A stretch of DNA of 64,000 nt from Theristus sp. LFF4_11 (taxonomy: Eukaryota; Nematoda; Chromadorea; Monhysterida; Xyalidae), in the NCBI GenBank assembly GCA_030248135.1, contig JASANC010000922.1, positions 35,642-99,641 of the forward strand. Direction: 5' to 3'. Below are positions 26,284 to 40,600 of the stretch, piece after piece; position 1 is the stretch's first letter; each line of letters opens with the position of its first letter. The translations under genes were made by a program, and so were the position numbers. Below the pieces are notes generated by a model that saw nothing but the letters and a program-made list of their open reading frames with translations, ran no database searches and was not told the DNA's origin.

Positions 26284-29200
26284 TAGAACAAAATGAACAT
26301 TTTTTGTGGTTATGACGCAGAATCAGACACGTCAAACAGGAGTTTGAGATTGAAACTTTATGATGTTGTGCACTTTGACTTCATCGATTCATTCACACTT
26401 CAAATCGGACGTATAGTACATGTAGCTATTGTCAGCTTAACGCCGTTTAAAATGAAGCATTTCAAGCATTATTTTTTATTAAAAACGATACGTAAATAAA
26501 GAAAAAGTGGCGAGCTTGGCTGCATCTGCAACCAACAACCGTTCTAAAATTCTTCTGTGTTCGAGAGAGAACAACGTTTTTCATTTGAACGTCACTAATG
26601 CAGCTCCAGTGTGGGATGAACAAAACTGGAGCCTCTTTTCTCTTAGTTTTGTGATACATATAAAGCTGTGTGGTTGTAAAACGTTACAAAAGATTTTGCT
26701 GCAATGTGTTTCGTTTCACGTTGAAAAACGTAAAAACATTTTTGCCAACACCGTTCATTGAGTAAAAGATGAATGAACTGAACGCGGAGAAGTGACCATT
26801 TTGCAACCACAATTTTTACCAGCCTCTTCAAAACTGGTTGAAACAGTTCAGCAAGCAATGTAACTTGTTTGATTTTGCTTTGTGGTCAACGTTCAATGGC
26901 TAGCTCCAGAGTTGGTAGCTTACTCAGAACACAAACGAGTGGTGACCGGTTTTTGTCTGTGTTGACAATTAAAAAAATGTTGCGTTATGTATATTTTACC
27001 ACCATTAAAACTGTGAAATCCGTATGATCTTGTGGAATTTGTATGTACTACATTGATTCATGTTGCATTTACAGTCGCAGCTAATGTCCCGTGTATGAAA
27101 GCGCTGGAAAAGCAACGAACTGCAAATGGCAGCCTCAGAAAAAGTGGCAACACGCCATGTCTGTACGGGTGCCGCCAGACACATCGTTGCACATTTTGCA
27201 AGAATCAGCATGAATTTTTGTGTCAGATTGATGTGTTTATATATTCAGATTCAACAACCAGTTGGCAGCATCGAAGTGCATGTGCGTTTACGTTTTGTCT
27301 TCTTACAGAACAATTTCACATGTAATTTTTGAATGCACACACACTGCAATAGAGCTCGAAACGGACACGAACAAACGGAAATATTGGCTAATATTTCATT
27401 TAGACACGCACGCACGCCAGCGCCAAGCCGAACACACCATGTGCCATGGCAGACCCAATTTCTCAACTTTTTCGCACGTCTAGATCTCGGTTTTCGTTTT
27501 TCGTCGGAACTGTTTTTTGCTCCTACACTTGCTTCGAAGCTGGGCGCGATACCTTCAGTTCGCCTAAAAAGCCCATCCTGGCCTGGCCTGCATGTCGGGT
27601 GTGTGATCTTTCACTCTCAACTGCCACCGGCGGCTTTTACAGCGTTCGCGCAATAGAAAGCGCATGATTCAAGTTGACCGAGCGGCACACCAACAAAATC
27701 TTGTCACAGACGCATTTTATTTCATTGTTGTTGCTGCGGTATGGTTCCGACAGCAATTGCAACCGACACACATTAAACGCATTGAACACATTGAACGAGC
27801 AAGCGAACACACGCACTGAATGACCCAGCAAATGTGCTAACAACATTATTCAAAAGTGCTGCACCAAGTCAAGCGCGTCAGTGTGCGATTTCTGTGTTTG
27901 AAACAACGCGCCGCCCCGCGCACAAGACAGCTGGCAATAAGACATATAAGATGTATGTGCGTGTGTGTGTGTCCGTGTCGAATCAGTGAATGCCGATGCC
28001 CTCAATGCTGATGAGCGCCAAAAAAGCCGAAACTAAACTACTCTCGTAGATACAGTGTCCCTGCAGAGATGCACTTGATTGTGCATTTGTACGCGCGCGC
28101 GCACGTGTCCTCTCGTGTTCTCATGTTTGATGTGTGAGATAAAGCGCGTTACACGGCCGCGCATGCTAATATGCATGCCAATATGCTCATAAACACGCCG
28201 CCGCCGCTTCGCTTGCCTTTTCAACTCCGCATGCGCTCCGGCGTGTTTCAATGCATTCACGTTTTGAAAATCGAATTATTCATGTGCGCTCACTGGCTGT
28301 ACTGGCTGAAACGCGAATCTCCGTCGTCGTGTGTGACTCGGACTAGAAAAAAGACCGCTGCCGAAGACATGCAAACTTTTGGTGTGCTCACGTACATTGT
28401 ATAGCTGGCATTTTATTGCCATGGCTAAAAAACCGCTGTTTACTTGCAATGGGGCTGTGGCACTTTGCGAAAATGCAACCGACTGGCCCATTCAGAGGAT
28501 TGAGAAATCTATTTGTGAGTGACTACTGAACGAGCACACACACTACATGTAAGGTGTAACATTCGGTTTATCCGCATGTCTTCGTTTCTCGTTCCTGTTC
28601 CGAAAACAGTCTTCCTTTTCACGTGTGTGTTTCCTTAATTTGCATGCGCCCCGACGTTACCCAACGTTTTTGTTTGTTTGTCTAACGTTCAATTCACCTT
28701 ATATGCCAACCATGTATGTATATGCCTTTCAGCGCTCAAAAAACACGCATCATGTTCGTGCACTTGGCGGTGTGCGGTGTACAAATTCTGCATACGCGAT
28801 GCGGTGCTCTCTCATTTTCGGCTCTCGTGTTCTGGATTTTAGTGGCGAGGTTTTTCCAAATTGATTTGTTGCTTGCTATTGCCATACGCAATGTGGTGTG
28901 GTTTCAGCAAAAAAACATGATTCTGACTCACATTTGGAAACTCATTCGCAAGCCATCTGTGCATGCCGTGTCGTACAAAAAAGCCACAGCATCTTGATTC
29001 CTGACAACACCAAGCATGTAACACTGCCGTTGTCGATGTGAGCCACTGCCATGACTATTTCGCATGACTTTACTGACATGTGCGACATTGAAACTTCATT
29101 GCGAACACAACATCTGTGCTTTCGACCGAATGACAAAGAGAGTATTGAGTGCGAAGGTCCATTTCTTTATTTTCAATGTGTTTTCGTATGCGCGAAACCG

Positions 29201-31660
29201 TTCTGGCCTGCCATTGCGGAAGTTGATCAAAAGTTGGCCGTTGGCAGTCGTTTCTAGTGAAAGTGTACCCTGAGAGCACAAACACACATTACATACTACA
29301 GACTTCATTGTATCGCAGTTGTATGATCGCGATTTACTGAAGTGGATTGCTTGTTTCGGTCGCACAGCTGCATGATCGCTTTGAGACAAGCGCGACATCA
29401 TCGCGATTGAGCGTAAAAAGTGCGTGCGTGCCGGCCTTTATTAACGTGTCTCATAATAGCACTTAGACACGAGAGTATCAGGCGCAAATTGCGACTCATG
29501 TTGGTTGCAATGACCAAAAAGAAACAGTTACACTGTGATTGTGCATGTAACAGCGCTGTTGTTGACAGTTATACTTTTGCCAGCATAGTTCCTTTGCTAT
29601 CAGCTGCCTATTTTCTTGCGTTGGCTTTTGCATGTGAGGCTGCGCGAGCTTATGGAGATATCAACAAGACAATGCAACTCTGTGTGTTGGATACTGACTG
29701 ACTCGCTTTAAATCCACGTTTGTAAATTGGCTTTTTAAAACTTTTAAATACGTGGACACTTCAGTTTGTGAACGCTCAGATTCTGGAAAAAAGTTCTGAC
29801 TTAACCTGATCAGACACGCATACCAGCTAATCAGCTAATGCCTTAAATTTTCCCAGTCCGACTATACGTTTAACTGCACTTAGACTTTCACAAAAAAGCA
29901 CGTTAAATTAGCTGCTTCACGGCCAAGACAACAGTGAGAAGCCAAAATACATGGCCATTGCACGCCTGAAGCTGAAACTAAAGATGAGAAATTGCCGCTG
30001 CAGAATTGTCAATGGTTGACAAATAAATTGTGGTTGGTGGGTGCGTTTCAATTCAAACGAGTGCGCGCAACAAATTGCTAGTTTTCCGTCGAGCACTTTC
30101 TCTTTACGCAAATTACTGAGTGATATAAAATTTCGGTTTCAAGACGGAAGCCACTTGAATACAATTCCTCTAAATTTCAGTGTGAGCGCTTTGGCATCTT
30201 GGCTTTGTGCACGAGTAATTTGTTGTTTCTTGCCAAATGAACTGTTTAACCGTATTTACTCACATTTGTAACTTCAAACCGTAAACATCGTTTCTGGTTC
30301 ACTGATTATACTGCATTCATGAGGTCACCTACCTTTCAGGTCCCATTGCACCCGGTCGAAAATCACAAGACGAAATATCGCGTTTTCTTTGTTTGATCGA
30401 ACATGTTTTCCGTTTCTTGTTCTCTTTTACTGCGTCCGTTTCCACAGTTCACACCAGTTTCTTCTTTCACTACTTTTGTTTGGGTGTGGCCATATGGCTA
30501 AAATGGGCCCCAAGTGATATTGTTTTGATTTATGAGTTCGTTGGTGTGCCCTTTTGTCCGTTTCAAACGCCGAGTCAAGCGAAACTGCATGCACGCACTG
30601 CGGCTGTTTCACTTTTAGCGGGCGCCCCGGCACAAAAGAATAGCTTATGAAAAGACACTTTTTTGAGAATTGTGCAGTTTTACTCGAGCGATTGCGTGAA
30701 CAATGTTGCTTCAGAGAGAAGAAAAACAATGTACAGCGCATGTACAAAGTGAATTTGGAAGGTCATTGTTAAAAGAATCTCAGAAATAGCATGCAAATGA
30801 ATCGGAACCACACTCAAGCGATTATTCTCAAAAAGAGGCTGAATTTTTGATGCAGACACTTTTAAGTAACTAAGAAGGCTACTAAGAATTGCGTCGTTCA
30901 TTTTGCACACGTGAGCAGCACCTTTTTTGTTCTGTGCTAAAACGGTGTATTCTGCAGTTTTGCCTTCTTACAAATTCAATTACGTGCGTTTGCTTAAGCA
31001 GCTAGAAGTCCATTTGTATTTTTTGTGTCCAGAGTCCAGGCTGCTATGCTAAAGTCATAATGCCACTTATACGGTCTTCGAGGTTTTTTTGTTACAATGC
31101 TTTATTCACATGCAGAAACCAAACTTGAAGACCGTCAGCTCGGTACCATATCAATTCCCCAACATATCCCACCGAGGGAAAAACCAAAAACAAAACGATA
31201 CTGTCGTTGTCTTACCGGTATTCCCTATTGCTTTCCAAAACCATGTTTTTCATTTTTTAAATATACACTGTCGTTCAATTGCACATTTTCTTATCGCTAC
31301 TGCCGTATTCTCAAAAGAAAAAAACTCTATGGTCATTCGCGACTATTATTAAATTTTTAGGTTCTGCGACTCAATGGGTGTGCAGACGTCAAAAGGAAAC
31401 TATTTCAATCTTTATGTGACAATTCAAAATCGGCCAAGTGACTCGGCCCCATTTAAGGGACTCGGACCACTTTGGCAATTTTGAATTCTCGCGTCATGCA
31501 TGAAACTGTTTACCTATCTAGATATCTACACGCTCATTGAGTCTCGGGACCAAAATACCGTAATAAAAAAATCAAATCAATCAGACTTTTTTTATGAATC
31601 ACATTAGTCAACAACTGGTTTATTGCATCTGTTTAGGTGTTGCTTCTCTTTTGAAGGACC

Positions 31661-34600
31661 ATGCACGATCGGCGCAGTGCAACGGTGCGTGTTCGATCGC
31701 CCGTCGACAGACGGCCGAATGAAACGAAGGTGCACGTGCCTGACGGTCGCGTCCGTTGTCTGTTGCTCAGCGTGCTGTTCCTTACAGCAGCGATTCACGT
31801 CGATTCAGCGGTCACGGACGCTTATTATCAAGCCGCACCATTGTTGGATCCGCCAACGTCCACCGAACTCTTGGACTACTGCAGCCAGCGGACGTTCGAC
31901 TACGGCACTGAGGTTGTGTCGTGGAATTCGCTCGGTGCAAATCGAGACGACCAACTGATCGAGTTCATCATTGGCGCGTTCGTGCCGTCGACGCCGTCGC
32001 GCGCGGCCGGTGGCACCAGGGAGCACGGGCGACTTGCGGACAGCCTCCGGCCGGCGATACAGCTCGCGCAGAAGCACATACACGCGCACGAGTGCTTGCT
32101 GGACGGCGTCACACTCGTCGTCAACGAAAGCGACACGGCCGACAACGGCAAGGTATGACCTATTTTTTCAAACGCGTCCCACTGAAATGACGTCATGTGC
32201 CGCAAAACATGCGCTTGTCGTTCACAGCAAACCAGACTTTCCGTTTAGCCGATTCCTTCCCGTAAACTAATGGTGAATGTCGAATCAGTCACACCAAACT
32301 GACATTTTAGTGCCTGTACTTTGACAAACGGGCGTTTTTTAAGTAAATGACGTCATTTTAGTCCGGACACGTTTGAATAAATCCACAATACATAGGCGCA
32401 CTTTCGATGCCACAAAAAAACACAACACACGACAACCGGACAATAATAGGACACCGGTAGTTGCGATTGTGATTGCGCTTTTGCAGTGTTCAGCGACGGT
32501 TGGCACGCGACGTTTCTTTGACATGATGAACCAACGGCCGCGACGAGTGGCCCTGTTCGGCGATGCGTGCAACGAAGTGAACATGCCGATTGCGATGGCT
32601 GCGAAATACTGGCATCTGCTGCAGGTGAATGCACATTTGCAGAACAAGCAAATCATTGGGCGAAATCAGCAGTAGCAAAACCAGTGAAATTGTGCGTTTG
32701 GAAAAGCGAAAAGCGCAAGAAAACAGTTTACCGCTGAATGATTATGTTTCACTGCGTGAAAAATACGAACAAAAACGAGGAAGTTGAAAGGGATACAGAA
32801 CGCATCGCAAAAAAAGTTAGAGATGATGATGAACGAAATGTGAAGCGGCTTGATAAAACTGCACAAACGGCATTGAAATTTGTCGCATCGTGGGCGTGGT
32901 GTGCACATGAAAACACACACGTTTTTACGACAAATTTGAAAAAAGCCACATTTGCTGCTGATTTTGCTACTAAAGTTGCTACTGAACGGATTCTCGGATC
33001 TTTGTCGCGCGCGGCTTAGCGCTGGCTTGTTTCACTGGCTTGAGTTTTCAGTTGAGCTACGCGGAAACGCACCCAAAGTTCAGCGGCAGCGACAGCGGTC
33101 GCCTGTACCCGACGTTCTTCAGCATGGTGCCCTCAGCGCACTCGGTGCACGGCGCACGGGTGAAACTGCTGCATCACTTCAATTGGACGCGCATTGGCAC
33201 CGTGAAGCAGAGCGACTCGCCGGCGCACGCGCTGGTCGGTGCACGCCAGTTGCAGCACGGCAACAAACGCACATGCGAACGCCAAGTGTTTCCTTTTGAA
33301 ATACCGCTTTTCAGCCGCACGAGAAATTCGTTCAGTTGTTCGAGCAGAACGAAGCCGGCAACGTAGTCGCAATGGCCGAGGTGTCCAGCAAAAATGTGAA
33401 CATGACTGAAACCTTGCAGACGTTGAAAGTCGGTCCATGGTTTTCAACTTGCGATCAGCGAAATGTTTTCACAGGTATAACTGGAGAACTTTATTCTGCA
33501 GGACAAAGATGTTCGTATTGTGGTCGCCGACACCAACACCACATTCGCGATTCGCTTGTTATGCGAAGCTCACTGGATGAACATGACAGGTTGCGCATAT
33601 GTAACAGCAACGTGCAGTGTAAACGGACCAACCAGAACACATCCAATTTTTCCAACGACCACGTTCTATGCAGGCAATGACTATGCGTGGATTTTGCCTG
33701 GTGATCAAGATGACTTTTGGTGGTTGAACGTTGACGTGAACGACACCGACTGCAAAGACGTTGAACTGCGTTCACAAGCGTTAAACGGGCATTTTCGTAT
33801 ACAGTTTGCGAGATTGAGGCCAGATGCACACGTGCTCACCATTGGAGGCTTGGTAACCGTATAGACACCAATAATTTAGTAAATCAGTTCTTTTTTTACG
33901 AAAACGTCGCATTCGCGCACTATATTCAGTCTGCTTGCAGAACACGACCGAGTACATGGCCGAATACCGGAGTGCGTGTTGGTCGGCTGCGTGCGACGCT
34001 GAGAACGCCTATCATGGTTACGCGTATGATGGCGTCTGGGCGCTGGCGATGGCCCTGGACAGGTTGGCCTGAACAATGAATGATGCCTGCACCATACACA
34101 CAGATGGGAGGGTGTACCACGTACATATGGCATGCATGCATCAATGTCTTTGGAATATTACAGAGCAAACTTGGAATGGATTCGTGAATATGGTCACCCA
34201 TTGAATCCGGCAAAGACACACGACGAAGGCGACTGGCAAAAGTTGGCGGCAAAATTGGTGAACGCCATGAATCGGTCGTTGTTCGAAGGTGTCACGGTAT
34301 GTCTCTGAATGTTGACAGTCTGTAAAAGTGTAACAGCCGTTTTGGTCAATTTGTACATGATGAGTCACGCACGCAGGGTTTGGTGAACTTCGAAAACAAC
34401 CGTCGAAACGGTATCGTTGAGCTGGCCCAATTTCGTGGTATGTTTTTTCCATAATTCAATTACTGCTTTTGAGATTGAAAAAAAAATACATGAGCAGAAA
34501 AAATCACAGATTCGGCATATGTAACGCTCGGCTACTACAACAGAGACGCTGACGAGCTGCGCATCGCAGACTACTGGCGCAGTCGTTTCGGTATGAATTA

Positions 34601-37600
34601 TGAGTCACGTCATTGGTGAAATCAAACAATGAAGATAAACGTTCGAATACAAACGCACAGTGTACGATGTGCCGCGTGATCAAACGTTGCGTGTGCACGT
34701 GACAGAGTACGTCGATGCGACACTGTACGTCTGCGTCTCCCTGTTCTCGTTGTTCTGCATTCTCTTGGCGCTGGTGTTTCTCTTCGTGAACATCTGGTTC
34801 CGAAATCACAGGTATGAGTATGATTGCATTTCATGGAACGAAAGCTGCAAACTATTCAGATGACAAGCATTCTCTCTTCCAGTTTCATCCGAATGTCCAG
34901 CCCGAACTTGAATAATTTGATCATCGGCGGATCGCTGTTGACGTATTTGAGCGTTCTACTGTTGGGCGTTGACACCCGACACGTTGACGACAGTTTATAC
35001 GTCGTGTTCTGCCATGTTAGTGCATTTTAGTGCAGTGGTCAACGAGGAGGATCAATCAATCCCGATACTTTTTTGTTTGAAGATGCAAACTAAAAGTTTT
35101 TAATTAAAAAAACAACGACATTTTGGAACGCTATTTAGCAACGGTATATGTACAATTGTAAAGCTATATGCAGCAACGCTTTGTATACAACCCTCTCATT
35201 TTTTGCACTGAATTTCAACATGCTATGATTTCAAACTAAACTGAAAAGCACAATTGAAAAATACTTATGGAAGATTTCTCAGCAAAACAAACGCGGAGCA
35301 AAATTATAGCTCTTGTGTACTTGTATCCGTGTGCCACATCAAAGACTTGAAAATATCTATAGTTGTCAAACCAAGCTTCCCACTGATTTCACAAATCCAT
35401 ATTCTACCTTTTATATGCGTCCTCCGCATTTTTAGATCGTTATTATCATAATGTACAGATTATATTTGACATAATATTCATATTTCAGGCAAAAATTTGG
35501 GTGCTCTGCCTCGGTTTCACTTTAGCATTCGGCTCAATGTTCAGCAAAACATGGCGGGTCCATTCAATATTTACGAACATCAAGCTTAACAAAAAGGTAA
35601 AAAAAAAACGGTTCGGCCGCTCGGTTTTTAATGTTCTTTAACTCAGATCTTCCCCTTTGTCTCTCACTGTCGCTTTTTCAATCTGTCAAATATTTTGTTT
35701 GCTCATCTTGATATGCTGTGTTTGTTGTATAGAAAGAATATTTTACCCAAATACAGATGTGTTGTGGATTTACGAAGGTACACTACTGGGATATTCGAGC
35801 ATGTTTGTAGTATTGAATGGCAGTGCTATCTACGAATATTCTATCGCTTAAAGAGCACGCAAGTTTCGAAAATGCAGCCTGAAAAACTAACTGCTGAATC
35901 AACTGAACAGAGTTTACATGTGAATGTTCGCTGTTAGCGTTGTAGAGAATCGAAATCAATTAGTTCCATCGCCATCAACGTCGTGTGGTGTCCTTTCGAA
36001 CACTTTCGTTTGTATTTCAGTGGAGATCGTGCAGTGACGATTCGATTTTCTACTGCCTGCTGTTGCTGCCGGTGTGACGTTTTTTTTTGTAATCGCAATC
36101 AGAGCATGTTAGATGTTTTTGCGCCACGTGCCTGAGTCACCGGTGCATGTGTCTTCTTGCCTGTCTGTCTGTCCATATTCAAAGCGATCCCGATCCCGCT
36201 CGCTTACTTTTATCTACTATCAATTTATCCAACAAAACACAAATACAGTACGGCCGAATAAATGAGGCAGTCCATCAAGGCGGGATCAGTCGCAGACTAG
36301 GAGTTGTCTTTTTCAAAAATGTCAACATAATTCCCAATCATGTGTGCAAGGGAGAAAGAATGCACAGAACAGCGCGGATAATCCATTAGTTTAAAAAAAC
36401 GAGTCAAATTTGGCACACAATGTGGTTTCTGAACGTCTTTTTTCTTTCATTCAAATTTCGCGCGCTCCTTGAACCCTGAAAAAAGCTGCCATGTTTAATC
36501 GGCCATACCGTACTTGTAATTTTTTTTATGTTTGCACGCATTGCCCGGGAATTGAAATGCCTAAATATACAGCATTCGCACAATTTGATTTTTTTTTGTT
36601 AGCTTGCATCACAAGATGTGGAAATCGGCTTTAATTGGCGGCTGGATTTACGTATTGTCTTCTCATTAAAACTGCTTTCTTTTCAGGCAATCAAAGACTA
36701 TCAGCTATTTCTGATAGTTGGGATACTGCTGTTAATCGATATGCTGTTATTGGGTTCTTGGATGGTCTTCAGTCCGATGTCAAAGAATGTAACCGATCTT
36801 ATTGATCAGGTACATAGAATCGCAATTCGCAGCAATGGACAGTCGAACTCTAAATTAAAGGCAATCAGCTGATTGCTTGGTGATCACGTGATGCATCCTT
36901 TCTGTGCAGGCATTACTGTGAGGGCGGAGTTTGCAAACTCAACAGAATGCATGGATCACGTCACGTGATAATCAACCAATCAGATGATTGCCTATAATTT
37001 AGAGTGCGACTGTATGTCGTTAAGTAACCATTTTGTGAAAATTGAATTCAATCGAAAGAAACCTTTCAGGGATACATGCTGGACGAAGTGATCTACATTC
37101 CGCAGATTGAACATTGCTCCAGCAGTTATGAAGTGTATTTTCACGTGGCTGTGTGCGTTTACAAGGGTTTATTGATGGTGAGAATTTTTTGACGGACGAT
37201 TTTGACAGAGTGAATTATTTGCTGAATGTTTTGCAAAAAAAAGCTTTTATTGTCAGGTGCTCGGGTGTTTCTTAGCATGGGAAACACGACGTGTGAACGT
37301 GCCAGCGTTGAATGACAGCAAGTACATTGGCATGTGTGTTTACAATGTGGTGCTAACGTCGAGTATGGGCCTGGCCCTCTCTATTCTCCTCAGTGAACAG
37401 GTGAAACAGGCCGTTTGCTGTTACAGTTGATAGAGAATTAATTTAAAAAACGTTTTAGGTAACGTCACGATATGCAATCATAAGTGCATTCATTATTTTT
37501 TGCACGACATTAACATTGTGCTTGGTTTTTGTGCCCAAGGTTCGTTTTGAAGTTCTTTTTTTAATAAAGTTCTGTTGGCAAACTACACCACTTTATCGGC

Positions 37601-40600
37601 ATTAAATTTGAATTTAGTTAGTCGAATTGTGGCGCAATCCGATGGACCAAAAGAAGTATCGCAGGAACATGCTGAAGAAACAACGCCAGCAAGAAACGAT
37701 CGAGACAGGATCTTCGTTAGTTGTTTGCTTTGACATGTATTATACTTTCTTTGTTTTTGACCTGATATTGTATACAAGTTCGGGAAAATGCCCGAAGGGC
37801 ATGAAAAAGGCCAAATATTATTTCAGAATGACACAGATAGAAAAGTGTGACACAAGGATTTTCACAAGATCAAACATTTTATGAAACGTGTGTGAACTGG
37901 AAAGTTACAAACTGAAATAATATTTACGCCAATATCTTTTTTGTCATTCTCAAGGAAGGCACAATCTCTGTACGAATTTTATCTCACTTCATTTGATGCT
38001 GCAAAAAAATCATTTGCTGCTGTGAACATGCTCTTTTTATTTGTGAATACTGTATCAAATGATTTGCTTAATATGGTGTTTGCGGGCTGAACCTTTTTAC
38101 GATGAGTGCGGTCACAACCGGAGCCAATGCCTTGAAATGACAAAAATATATTGACGTAAATATTATTTCAGTTTGTAACTTTCCAGTTCACACACGTTTC
38201 ATAAAATGTTTGATCTTGTGAAAATCCTTGTGTCACACTTTTCTATCTGTGTCATTCTGAAATAATATTTGGCCTTTTTCATGCCCTTCGGGCATTTTTC
38301 CGAACTTGTCTTTTTCTTTTATATCTCAAAGAGTTTATAGGGTTTTAGCCTATCAGACGCAGCATAGTCGACTGCAATGGTTTCTGTTGCATTTGTACTC
38401 AGAGCAAGGATTTTTAGGAGCAAACCCTTCCGTAGACCCTTTTCAACCCAGGCACGGGTTAATATCAGTTTTTCGCTAGTTTTTCGCTATTTTGCACCTA
38501 AACTATAGCCTATCAGACGCAGCATAGTCGATTACATAGATACCGTGGAATTTGAAATCAGAACAACGTTTTTTAGGAGAAAACCCTTCCGGGGACCCTT
38601 TTTATACCAGGTACGGGTAAAAACAGTACCCTTTTCAACCCCGGCACAGGTAAAAAACAATGTTTCACAATTTGGCACTTAGCCTATCAGACGCAGCATA
38701 GTCGATTACATGGATACCGTGGAATTTGAAATCAGAACAACGTTTTTTAGGAGGAAACCCTTTACGGGGCTTTTCAACCCAGGCACGGGTTAATATCAGC
38801 TTTTCGCTATTTGGCACCTAAACTATAGCCTATCAGACGCAGCATAATCGATTACATGGATACTGTGGAATTTGAAATCAGAACAACGTTTTTTAGGAGG
38901 AAACCCTTTACGGGGACCCTTTTCAACCCAGGCACGGGTTAATATCAGCTTTTTGCTATTTGGCACCTAAACTATAGCCTATCAGACGCAGCATAGTCGA
39001 CTACAATGGTTTCCGTTGCATTTGTAATCAGAACAACGTTTTTTAGGAGGAAACCCTTCCGGGAACTCTTTTTATACCAGGCACGGGTAAAAAACAGTAC
39101 CCTTTTCAACCCCGGCACAGGTAAAAAACAATGTTTCACAATTCAGCACTCAGCCTATCAGACGCAGCATGGTCGATTACATGAATACCGTGGAATATGA
39201 AATCAGAACAACGATTTTTACCAGGAAACCCCTTAACGGGCACTCCTTTTATACCCGGCACGGGTAAAAACAGTTTTTTCACAATTCGGCACCTAGCCTA
39301 TCAGACGCAGCATGGTCGATTACATAGGATACCGTACAATTTGGAATTCGAATTTGAACACAACTTTAGATTTTTTGTGGACACCGAAACGGTCGACAAC
39401 AACAACAACAACAACCTGAATTTTTTTCGGTTTTTTTTGTTCTGTAAAATCACAGAAGCAACCGATGTTTAATTTTTTTGGTTTGGATGGATAGGGTATC
39501 GGGCCACCTTAGCACAGCAAATAGCATTTCTTGGTTTAGTCATTTATCATGAATGTTATGGTCGATTGAAATTTCAAAATATTCGCAATGAGCTTTCTGA
39601 AATAATATTGTGGGACTGCGCTGCCGCGCGTCCCACGATTGCCACTGCCAGTTTCATTTCAGTCACGCTGATTCATTTAATCCGTTTAGAGAGTCCTTGA
39701 GCATCGAAAGTCGGCGCTTCCGAACACTGGAGAACACTCGGACTCACCTTGGGCTTGACATTGATGTGGTTAGCTTAAAAATATCAAACTTTTTTTATTA
39801 TCGACCACAACCGCTACAGGCAACATTCATGACACTTTCACTCATTTAGAGAGATAAGGACATCGAAGAGCTTCTGGACACTTTGCACGAACTGGAAGAT
39901 CCTGCATCTCTCGTTGCAGACGAACGAACTGGTATAATTTATTAAGAAAAACTGTTTTTCTACAGCATTATTGCACCCGCAAATATTTCAACAAACGAAT
40001 ATTCTGTCTGCGTACTGTCAACGTGTTGCAGACAGCGCTTTCGAAAGCTCAACAACCGATGAACTGCAGAACACAGCGTTGCTGAGAAATATTCGCAGCA
40101 GTACGTTGTTGGAGATAAGCGAACACGCAACGGCCGAACAGCAAGCAACAAGGTGCGTCCCTTTATAAGGTCACATTTCACACACACGCTGCAAAAGCTT
40201 CTGACCATACCCGTGCTACGCTGTGGGGTACCAATGTGCGCTGCCCTCAAAACTGGTGTGCAGCCCGCACGAAACTTTTGCGCTGGCGTTTTGGTGACAT
40301 CGGTTTGAGGGCTGTGCACAAATTGCAAGGCAGCCGGTGCAATGAAGCAAAGCTTGCAAAGTTTGTTCTTGCGGGCTGCCACGCCGGTTTGAGGGCTGCG
40401 CGCACATCGGTACCCCACCCCACATGGTACTGACACTGCAGGTCAACATCTGCCGTGTCGCCATTGCTACTGAACAATGACATTGAAAACGACGAGAAAC
40501 TGTCATCAACAGAGCAACAAGCGATCGTTTGTCAGATTGATAGTTTGACCACCAGAGAAACGGTCAAGACAAGAGCGATCTTGCGCAAAGGATACTTTCC

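Larger units (their letters stand above)
20337..31660. other. Gene-poor spacer of about 11 kb upstream of the GABA-B receptor gene
   Basis: Only short, incoherent open frames occur. Things worth naming are the possible orphan exon near 22013-22150, a decayed TIR element at 26167-26283, and TG-rich and GC-alternating tracts at about 27955-27985 and 28090-28105. A frame opening at an ATG in good context (27446, MADPISQLF...) has no recognisable product. Promoters for SLC6-B and the GABA-B gene should lie at its two ends, but I could not identify core elements. Confidence 0.5.

Noticed and set aside
27446..27667. Frame beginning MADPISQLF at an ATG in good context
   Set aside because: No partner exon, no recognisable domain and mixed codon use. 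An upstream exon of GABBR2 is possible but unsupported.
38340..39330. CRISPR-like regularly spaced repeats
   Set aside because: Units are 143-176 bp, the whole unit is repeated rather than short repeats with unique spacers, and the host is a eukaryote. It is a minisatellite.
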